Source: Xenorhabdus nematophila ATCC 19061
GTDB taxonomy: Bacteria > Pseudomonadota > Gammaproteobacteria > Enterobacterales > Enterobacteriaceae
Direction: 5' to 3'
Assembly: GCF_000252955.1 (NCBI RefSeq)
Contig: NC_014228.1
Coordinates: forward strand, 3,938,701 to 4,002,700
DNA length: 64,000 bases
Shown: one piece after another, positions 57,626 to 64,000 of the stretch
Layout of the letters: the number at the start of each line of letters is the position of its first letter
How positions within the stretch are numbered: the first letter of the stretch is position 1
Position numbers and translations under genes: made by a program
The notes under the pieces: model-generated
The model's database searches: none
What the model was told of the DNA's origin: nothing
What the model saw: only the letters and a program-made list of their open reading frames with translations

Positions 57626-58768
57626 ATGTTAAGAGCAACAAAAGTACGCATTTATCCAACACAAGAACAAGCTGACTTTTTAATGGCTCAGTTTGGTGCT
57701 GTGCGTTTTGCGTATAACAAAGCTTTACATTTAAAGTCCCATATGTACCGCAAGCAGGGTGTCACACTGAACCCTAAGAAAGACATAAAACCACTACTTG
57801 CGGCGGCCAAGAAATCACGGAAATATCAATGGTTGAAGCAATACGATTCAATTGCTTTACAACAGTCCGTAATCAATCTTCACCAAGCTTTTGATCACTT
57901 TTTTAACCCAAAGTTGAAAGCCAAGTACCCACAATTCAAACGTAGACACGGCAAGCAATCGAGTTACCACTGTGTGGGCGTAAAGGTGTTTGATAGTGCA
58001 ATCAAACTCCCGAAGATGCAGCCTGTTAAGGCAAATATTCACCGTGAGATCAGTGGCGTAGTAAAAAGCATCACAGTCAGTTTGAGTAAAACAGGTAAAT
58101 TTTACGCATCAATTCTTGTTGATGATGGAGTAGAAGCGCCTGATTTACCTCACACTGTAAGCAAGGTAACAGGTCTCGATCTCGGTCTGTCCCACTTTGC
58201 CATTGAATCTAATGGCAGAAAGACAGCCAATCCAGGATTTGTAAAACGGGCTGAGAAAAACCTCAGACGTAAGCAGCGTCAGCTATCTAGAAAAGCAAAA
58301 GGCAGTGCTAATCGGGCGAAAGCCAGATTGCTGGTCGCCAAATGCCATGAAAAAGTAGCGAACGCTCGCGCTGATTTTCAGCACAAACTCTCTCGAACTC
58401 TCGTTGACGAAAACCAAGCGGTGATAGTCGAGACACTGAAATCAGCCAATATGATGAAAAACCGCAAACTGGCTAAACACATAGCAGATGCCTCATGGCA
58501 TGGCTTTGTTGTAAAGCTGGAGTACAAAGCCAAAGAGCAAGGTAAGCACCTGGTAAAACTCGATCAGTGGTACGCCAGCTCTAAAACTTGTCATTGTTGC
58601 GGTCATAAAACGGAAGATATGCCTTTGTCGGTTCGTCAGTGGGATTGTCCATCTTGTGGCACTACGGATATAGACCGCGACTTAAACGCGGCTCTCAATA
58701 TCCGTGATAAAGGCATTCTGGAATTAAAGGCGGCTGGACGGTCGTCTCTGCTTATGGAAGCTGCGTAA
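57626..58768 (+). CDS. tnpB: TnpB RNA-guided nuclease (IS605 accessory protein)
   Basis: 380 residues from the ATG at 57626 (MLRATKVRIYPTQEQADFLM); a GTG at 57614 is in frame. TnpB proteins are RNA-guided RuvC nucleases, ancestors of Cas12, that use an RNA from the element's right end. RuvC acids are intact: Asp in GLDLGLSHFA (about residue 190), Glu in VIVETLKSANMM, Asp in DIDRDLNAALNI. The zinc ribbon CHCCGHK...CPSCGT is complete. Confidence 0.92.
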   Translation: MLRATKVRIYPTQEQADFLMAQFGAVRFAYNKALHLKSHMYRKQGVTLNPKKDIKPLLAAAKKSRKYQWLKQYDSIALQQSVINLHQAFDHFFNPKLKAKYPQFKRRHGKQSSYHCVGVKVFDSAIKLPKMQPVKANIHREISGVVKSITVSLSKTGKFYASILVDDGVEAPDLPHTVSKVTGLDLGLSHFAIESNGRKTANPGFVKRAEKNLRRKQRQLSRKAKGSANRAKARLLVAKCHEKVANARADFQHKLSRTLVDENQAVIVETLKSANMMKNRKLAKHIADASWHGFVVKLEYKAKEQGKHLVKLDQWYASSKTCHCCGHKTEDMPLSVRQWDCPSCGTTDIDRDLNAALNIRDKGILELKAAGRSSLLMEAA

Positions 58769-58837
58769 GTCTCGATACTATCGAGCAATGGCTAACGAAA
58801 TAAGAAGCATCGCCCGATAGGGCGGTGAGAAGTCACC

Positions 58838-59104
58838 AATGGTATTTGCCCGCAGAGTCTGTGCTGCCTTGATTACGGCGTTAGTTGCACCGACTGTCAG
58901 CACATAACCTTCAACACTGGCAATATGCTGTGCTGCTGTCACCGCGTCATATTTCTGGATAAACATCTGGTATTGCCCCAACCCTAAATCCCGTTGAGCT
59001 TGGATGAAGCGAATTTTCCCCGTTTCACAGGTGAATTCCGTTTTACCTATGTTCTCTGGCAAATTTTCTCGTAAGAATGTAGTTAATTGCTGTAATCTGT
59101 TCAT
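58838..59104 (-). pseudogene. Fusion remnant: tail-completion protein N-terminus joined to DUF2586
   Basis: MNRLQQLTTFLRENLPENIG..IRFIQAQRDLGLGQYQMFIQKYDA from 59104 resembles a P2 GpR-type tail-completion protein. Around 58945 it changes to AAQHIASVEGYVLTVGATNAV..LRANTIG, a DUF2586 segment, then runs into the IS200/IS605 end. An internal deletion fused two neighbouring tail genes. Confidence 0.6.
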
Positions 59105-59353
59105 ATTTGACTTACCGCTCAGGTTTCAATTTTTTCATCATTACGGGTTAAATAAGCCGTTTACACTTATCAACGGGTGGCAATCCTTTGCCGCTGTGTT
59201 TCCACATTTGATTAAAGATTAAATTGAGGTATTTAACCCTGTCTGTTCGAATCAAATGTATTATTGCGGATTCAATAAAATGCGGCGAATGGTTTAGTTC
59301 TGATGAGTTCGGATATAAGGCAATAGCCGATTTTGGCCGAAATAATCTGTGAA
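59105..59353 (-). other. Remnant region between tail genes and ogr
   Basis: The minus strand reads RTDRVKYLNLIFNQMWKHSGKGLPPVDKCKRLI to a stop at 59148, possibly the tail of another phage gene, but I cannot name it. Confidence 0.35.
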
Positions 59354-59620
59354 TTAATGCCCGGCAACTTTCAATAAATCGAGTGCAGCCTGACATTGCT
59401 GGGGATTAAGGTTATTAATGACGGTCCGCAACAATTTGTCACCCGTTTTGGCGCTGGGACTCAATGTATGGGAAAAAGTCAAATTCATGACAAATCGATA
59501 ACCACACTCAATATCAGCACATACACAATAAAGATCTGAGATTTCAGGATGTTTCCGGTTTGTTTTACTCATGGTTGCTTGGGCACCACATTCGGGGCAA
59601 ATGATTTTTAACACGCGCAT
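59354..59620 (-). CDS. Ogr/Delta-like zinc-finger late-gene activator
   Basis: 88 residues. MRVLKIICPECGAQATMSKT..CVCADIECGYRFVMNLTFSHTLSPS is the Ogr/Delta signature with a CPxC...C..C zinc finger. In P2 and its satellite P4, Ogr and Delta switch on late (tail, head) promoters through RNA polymerase alpha. The frame is intact although the surrounding tail genes are broken. It marks the right end of a P2-like remnant. Confidence 0.9.
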   Translation of the reverse strand: MRVLKIICPECGAQATMSKTNRKHPEISDLYCVCADIECGYRFVMNLTFSHTLSPSAKTGDKLLRTVINNLNPQQCQAALDLLKVAGH

Positions 59621-60021
59621 TTGACTGACTTTCTAAAGGATCTATGTTCGTAAGCTTTGAATTTTGGCGCATTTTACTCTCAATCAGGCCCAATCTGAGT
59701 GGGTACTGATATGTTGGATTCCTGATACAGGAACGTATCCCGAATAGTCAATGTACCCAGAATGTGGTACTTATTTTGGATATGGTTTCAGCAACCATTC
59801 TCCATAAATCTTTTCATTCATGAGTATCAGTTTTTCTCGTTGTATCTCTCTGTTAGAAAAAGCTATAGTCCGCGCCACTCAGGGTTACTGAGTCATTTAC
59901 CTACACTGCTTAATCACCGGGATATATACCAGTCCTTGGCATATATCATGGCCGCTCTTCGGCAAAATCTTGATGAAAAGCAGAACATTGCTAGCTGATT
60001 TTTTATGTGGAGACGACAGTA
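59621..60021. other. Non-coding gap before the MFS transporter
   Basis: 401 bp. The distal boundary of the decayed prophage probably lies here, but I found no third copy of the tRNA repeat. An imperfect inverted match GGATTCCTGATACAGGAACG (59723-59742) is the only structure noted. Confidence 0.45.
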
Positions 60022-61191
60022 GTGAAACTGCTGCGCAAGAATGACAGTGCATTTGTACCTGTCGCGGGCTTGACTGTTTTTGCAATTGCTTCTGGTTACT
60101 TAATGAGCTTAATTCCTTTGTCGATGGCAAGTTTCAGCATTGATACGGTTTATGCCAGTTGGTTGGCCAGTGCTTATTACGTCGGTTTATTAATAGGATC
60201 AATGATGATTGAACCTGTGATTGCAAAAATCGGTCACCGTCTTTCATTTATTGCTTTTCTGATACTTTTAACCGCAACAGTCATTGTGTTACCTTTTTTT
60301 CCGAATAAAGAGATCTGGCTGATTGTCCGCTGTATAGCCGGCATCGCCGTTGCCGGGATCTTTGTCGTGGTAGAGTCTTGGCTGTTGATTGGTGATAATC
60401 CCAAAGAGCGTGCCAAACGCTTAAGTTTTTACATGACATCCCTCTATGGCGGAACCACTTTGGGTCAATTGTTGATAGGCTCCATCGGTACTCAGGGAAT
60501 GCTCCCTTTCATGGCTGTTTCAGCCCTGCTTCTATTAGCCATTTTGCCACCATTACTTGTACGTCACGGGCAACCGCCTTCGCTGCATCACCAGAGCTTG
60601 TCGCTGAAAAAAATCTCCCGGTTTGGTAAGCCCGCCATTGTTGGCTGCATGACGTCCGGGATTGTTATGGGCACTATCTATGGTCTGATGCCTTTATCGC
60701 TCAGTCAGAGCCATTTCAACGCCGATCAGGTTGGTGTGTTGATGGCAGCAATTGTTTTGGGTGGAATGGTTATACAACCGATTATCAGCAGATTGTCTGT
60801 TATCATAAACAAGACTTTCCTATTGGCAATGGTGTCATTATTGGGTGTCTTCGCCGTGGGAATGACATACCTGTTTGACCATTACATTGTGACGATTGTG
60901 GCCTTGGCGCTTTTGGGTATGTCCTCTTTTGCGCTGTATCCAATCGCTATCACTCTCGCGTGTGACAAACTGGACTCATCCTATATTGTGGCAGCAAGCC
61001 AAGTGATGCTATTAAGTTACAGTATTGGTTCGGCTGTGGGTCCATTGGGAGCAGGGCATATTATGCTGCAACACTATTTTCGTGCCCAGCACACAGGATT
61101 AATGAGTTTCTTCTTTATTGTCTTGCTGGCGACGGCCATTTATATGCTGTTAGCGAGTTTGCGCCGTAAAGACAGAGTATTGGCAAGCTAA
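60022..61191 (+). CDS. MFS transporter, YcaD-like
   Basis: 389 residues from the GTG at 60022, with GGAG 9 bases upstream; a GTG five codons earlier is in frame but lacks this. Twelve hydrophobic segments, the MFS motif A-like stretch GLLIGSMMIEPVIAKIGHRLSF, and the VRCIAGIAVAGIFVVVESWL block are typical of YcaD. The substrate is unknown. It is the first chromosomal gene right of the prophage remnant. Confidence 0.85.
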   Translation: MKLLRKNDSAFVPVAGLTVFAIASGYLMSLIPLSMASFSIDTVYASWLASAYYVGLLIGSMMIEPVIAKIGHRLSFIAFLILLTATVIVLPFFPNKEIWLIVRCIAGIAVAGIFVVVESWLLIGDNPKERAKRLSFYMTSLYGGTTLGQLLIGSIGTQGMLPFMAVSALLLLAILPPLLVRHGQPPSLHHQSLSLKKISRFGKPAIVGCMTSGIVMGTIYGLMPLSLSQSHFNADQVGVLMAAIVLGGMVIQPIISRLSVIINKTFLLAMVSLLGVFAVGMTYLFDHYIVTIVALALLGMSSFALYPIAITLACDKLDSSYIVAASQVMLLSYSIGSAVGPLGAGHIMLQHYFRAQHTGLMSFFFIVLLATAIYMLLASLRRKDRVLAS

Positions 61192-61522
61192 GAAAAAATA
61201 ACCTGGTACGCCGCAATCGGTGGCGTATCACTTTGCTAAATCAGGGCTTATTTTAGCCTCTTTCCCCTTCCTGCATTCAACAAGTGCAATCACATTTGCC
61301 CAGCTTGCGAAGCTATTTCTTATCAGCGCATGATTGGTGTGCTCAATCACCCGAATATAAAAAATAACTATTTAAATACAATTAGTTATGACACAGTTAG
61401 CATAATTTATTTTATTGTCCTATTTAGCACTTATCGTCCTTGTTCCACCATCGCCATCCGACCTATCGTTGCATTTTTGTTGTTCTATCCCAGATGTCAT
61501 TCACGTTGATAGGAGACATTCA
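61192..61522. other. Non-coding gap between the MFS transporter and the DUF6687-like gene
   Basis: 331 bp. A small hairpin TACGCC/GGCGTA (61207-61227) after the transporter may be its terminator. The rest probably holds the next promoter. Confidence 0.5.
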
Positions 61523-62878
61523 ATGATAAATTCCCTTCCTCTTCACGACGGCGATAACTTGGTACAGGTTGATGATGACGTTGCCGCCAGACTCGATGGC
61601 GTTGAATTACGGCTTCTTGCAAATCGCGTTATCTCGCTTCATAACAATCAATTCCTCGATCTTCAAAACATCATTGCGGGAGGAGGCACCATTACACGAA
61701 ACGGCAATCCATACGATTTACGACGCCAAAATCTTGTCGTGCAATATTACAATTTCGGTTGTCATGGTGAAATTGAATTACGCGAGCCTGTTGCTGACAA
61801 TACCCGCTTTGCCGTGTTCACACCGAAAGTGACAGAGGCAAATTCATCATCATCTATTCAGGAAGTAAGGTTATCTCCCAGCTCTCGTCTCGCGTTCTTG
61901 CCATTCGAAGAGACGCGCCATTTACCGAATATCGCCGCCGATGCGATCCACAATACCGCCACGCAACTGACACTATCGCACTGGCCAGCGAACCGGACTC
62001 CTGAACGCTACAAAGCGAACCTGTCAACTGAGAGCGTAATGCGCTTTTTGTCTGACAAGCCAGAATATCCGGCTGATGCGCGATACGTGACGACCGACCA
62101 TTTTGATTTGGATGGGCTGGCATCTGTCTATTCACTGCTCACACCTGAGCACGCCCTGAACCATAAACAACTTCTCATCGACATCGGACAATTCGACGAT
62201 TTTGCCCGTGGTCATAACCCGAAGGCGCGCCGGCTCACATTTGCACTGAATACAATCGCGGCACAAACGCCTCTTGCTGAAAGAGTATCACCATACGACA
62301 GTTTACACGTTGCGACACTTTTCTCCGGATTGTTGCCTGCAATGCGTGACTTACTGGATGCGCCAGTGATCCGTGATGAACTTTGGTGTGATGCTGAACA
62401 AAATCATATGCAAACGGAAGCGTTACTCGATAGTCCGAAAGTGACCATTGAACAATATCCTGATATCGATCTCGCAGTATTCCGCCTGCCAGCGTCTGAT
62501 GTGCCATATTCGCCTGTACCACAACGTTATTTCGGACTCTCGCCTATTTCCTTCCACAATCGCACGCCATTATCGACAATAGCACTGGTCACGCAGGATG
62601 ATATCGTTGTCCATCAGCGCTATGAAGGATGGGTTGAGTTACAATCTGCTGTCCCGCGGCCACGTCGTGATCTATCGATTTTAGCGCGAGCGTTGCAGTC
62701 AGCCGAAACGAAAGGTTGCCTCTGGTACTATGACGGAGTGCAATACATTATGCCACTCTTTGAGCGCAACGGTACGCAGCCGACCAGCTTGCCGATCGAA
62801 ACTATCTTGCACGAGCTGAAACACTTCCTTGCGATCGCACCAGCGGCTTGGTTATCAAGTGTATACGTTGGGCCTTAA
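61523..62878 (+). CDS. Two-domain protein, tentative DUF6687 family
   Basis: 451 residues from the ATG at 61523, AGGAG 7 bases upstream (the frame is open to 61415). The N-terminal 95 residues (HDGDNLVQVDDDVAARLDGV..FGCHGEIELREPV) look like a small beta-rich domain. The main domain contains TTDHFDLDGLASVYSLL, an Asp-rich motif reminiscent of DHH phosphoesterases, and DIGQFDDFARG. I recall similar motifs in DUF6687 proteins of actinomycetes. No signal peptide. The function is unknown and a horizontal origin is possible. Confidence 0.6.
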   Translation: MINSLPLHDGDNLVQVDDDVAARLDGVELRLLANRVISLHNNQFLDLQNIIAGGGTITRNGNPYDLRRQNLVVQYYNFGCHGEIELREPVADNTRFAVFTPKVTEANSSSSIQEVRLSPSSRLAFLPFEETRHLPNIAADAIHNTATQLTLSHWPANRTPERYKANLSTESVMRFLSDKPEYPADARYVTTDHFDLDGLASVYSLLTPEHALNHKQLLIDIGQFDDFARGHNPKARRLTFALNTIAAQTPLAERVSPYDSLHVATLFSGLLPAMRDLLDAPVIRDELWCDAEQNHMQTEALLDSPKVTIEQYPDIDLAVFRLPASDVPYSPVPQRYFGLSPISFHNRTPLSTIALVTQDDIVVHQRYEGWVELQSAVPRPRRDLSILARALQSAETKGCLWYYDGVQYIMPLFERNGTQPTSLPIETILHELKHFLAIAPAAWLSSVYVGP

Positions 62879-63398
62879 GTTATATCTGAATATTGAATGA
62901 ATGCCGCCAGTGAAGGTTCGGATGTTTCAGATGATTATAATGTGATAAGGAACATCCAAACGAACTTGGGCGGCTATTACACCATTATTACATATGAAAT
63001 TGGCTTAAAAGTTATCTCGATTGTTTCATCTACTCTTGATCCTTCAAGTTGCTAATCTGTTGATTAAACTGCAACTTGAACGCGTTTGGTGATAAGCAAT
63101 GAATATCCGGAAAATAAATTAAAATTATTTTTTGTATTTCACTTACAAAGTAAGTATATAAATATGATGAATATATTAATTTTAAATTATGGTTTAAATC
63201 AATTGCCAAATAACATTGAGCCTAATTTTCATTCTTCAGTAAATAATAAGAAAAGCAAATAAAGATTTTTAATATGACATTTTTAATAAAAAAAATTAAA
63301 GTAATGGAATGAATTGTAAACATTTAAGACGAAATCAATAAATTAATGATACAATTATCGTTTTGTTATAAATGTTTTTACATTGAGTTTTTCTATAC
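62879..63398. other. AT-rich non-coding region before the VirK/YbjX gene
   Basis: 520 bp. Apart from the inverted repeat at 63043-63080 I see no gene. The extreme AT content (63110-63390) suggests a regulated, H-NS-type promoter region. Confidence 0.55.
63043..63080. repeat. Intergenic inverted repeat TTCAAGTTGC/GCAACTTGAA
   Basis: A perfect 10-bp inverted repeat separated by 18 bp. CTTCAAGTTGC-type palindromes are familiar as dispersed intergenic repeats in enterobacteria, so this may be one copy. Confidence 0.6.
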
Positions 63399-64000
63399 AT
63401 GAATCAATTACAACAACCTGCTTCCTCAGGCGTGAAGCTCTTTGCCGATCTTATCAGAAAGCGTGTTATGCCCGGAATATACTGGCACTCTTCCGGTTAC
63501 CGTACTAAGTTTGCGCTTCGCGGTATGCTGACGCCGGTTTCTACATTAACACTCCTGAACAGTCTTGCGAAGACACCGCTCTACCTGGATATTTTAAATA
63601 AGCAACCCAGCCTGCCTTGTAAATTACATCGCCCATACTTGAGCATTAATTTTAAACGCAAGCAAATTGTTTGTGCGTTGAGAGAACACTATCAATTATT
63701 ATTCAAGCAATTAGATCTCTCCATTATTAATAGAATACTGGATAAAAATGCGTATTTACTGGCAACCCTCCTGGGTAAAAATGAATCATTCAGAGTTTAT
63801 ATTGATTCATTGGATAATCTAAATAAAGAAGGTGAGCTGTCTATATATATCACTACGGCAGAAAATGTTATTTTGGCTAAGTGTGCATTCACTTTATTAA
63901 CTGTGGAAGGTAAGCAAACTTTATTTATCGGCGTATTGCAAGGGCCTGCTAAAAGCGATGACTCTCTGGAAGTGATCCGCCATGCAACCAAAGAGTGCTA
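63399..64000 (+). CDS. VirK/YbjX family protein (3' end beyond window)
   Basis: About 200 codons are visible, from the ATG at 63399 to the window end. GVKLFADLIRKRVMPGIYWH, PSLPCKLHRPYLSINFKRKQ and QTLFIGVLQGPAKSDDSLEV match the VirK/YbjX (DUF535) family. Members affect envelope properties and virulence (VirK in Shigella, YbjX in Salmonella), but the biochemical role is unclear. The gene is truncated by the window. Confidence 0.88.
   Translation, partial: MNQLQQPASSGVKLFADLIRKRVMPGIYWHSSGYRTKFALRGMLTPVSTLTLLNSLAKTPLYLDILNKQPSLPCKLHRPYLSINFKRKQIVCALREHYQLLFKQLDLSIINRILDKNAYLLATLLGKNESFRVYIDSLDNLNKEGELSIYITTAENVILAKCAFTLLTVEGKQTLFIGVLQGPAKSDDSLEVIRHATKEC

Larger units (their letters stand above)
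57085..58838. mobile_element. IS200/IS605-family element (tnpA + tnpB)
   Basis: Divergent tnpA and tnpB flanked by subterminal hairpins instead of inverted repeats: CCCTC/GAGGG near 57091-57110 on the tnpA side and CGCCC-GATA-GGGCG at 58811-58824 on the tnpB side. It splits a DUF2586 tail gene. The boundaries are estimated from where the tail-gene similarity stops and resumes. Confidence 0.8.

Overview
The window looks like chromosome of a Xenorhabdus- or Photorhabdus-type enterobacterium (Morganellaceae). This is inferred from protein resemblance, moderate GC content, gene order close to the E. coli parE-tolC-ygi-ribB-glnE-cca-rpsU/dnaG/rpoD segments, and the kinds of insertion sequences present. 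I could not run a search, so the genus is an inference.

Region 1 (1-34079) is conserved core: apaH (partial), folA, ftsP, plsC, parC, parE, yqiA, cpdA, nudF, tolC, ygiB, ygiC, ygiD, ribB with an FMN riboswitch, ubiK, hldE, glnE, ygiF, ygiM, cca, folB, plsY, an alcohol dehydrogenase, tsaD, the rpsU-dnaG-rpoD macromolecular-synthesis operon, a GNAT acetyltransferase and tRNA-Ile(CAU). Compared with E. coli, yqiB, zupT and bacA are missing from their usual places. YgiF lacks the end of its CHAD domain, and Cca has lost the catalytic motifs of its HD domain.

Region 2 (34035-51943) is a 17.9-kb integrative element in the tRNA-Ile gene, bounded by a perfect 45-bp direct repeat. It encodes a tyrosine integrase, an AlpA/Xis-like protein, a P4-type primase-helicase, a full HK97-type head and packaging set (capsid, protease, portal, two connectors, HNH, TerS, TerL) and one tail-fibre-like protein. 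It has no tail tube, tape measure, baseplate or lysis genes. This is the expected make-up of a capsid-forming phage satellite (cf-PICI type) that borrows tails from a helper. It carries a P4/C4-style antisense-RNA immunity unit in front of a Ner-like regulator. AT-rich cargo holds a lone type VI Hcp gene facing a two-gene unit that looks like a toxin or effector plus a membrane partner. An IS630-family insertion sits between cargo and primase.

Region 3 (51944-59620) is a decayed, probably P2-like prophage. It holds an integrase fragment, a triply frameshifted IS110 element, a HigBA-like pair with a frameshifted toxin but intact antitoxin and operators, a DinQ-like 27-residue membrane peptide with an apparent antisense RNA, broken baseplate/tail genes, an IS200/IS605 element with apparently intact TnpA and TnpB, and an intact Ogr-like zinc-finger activator.

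Region 4 (59621-64000) returns to chromosome: a YcaD-like MFS transporter, a 451-residue protein I place tentatively in the DUF6687 family, and the start of a VirK/YbjX-family gene cut by the window end.
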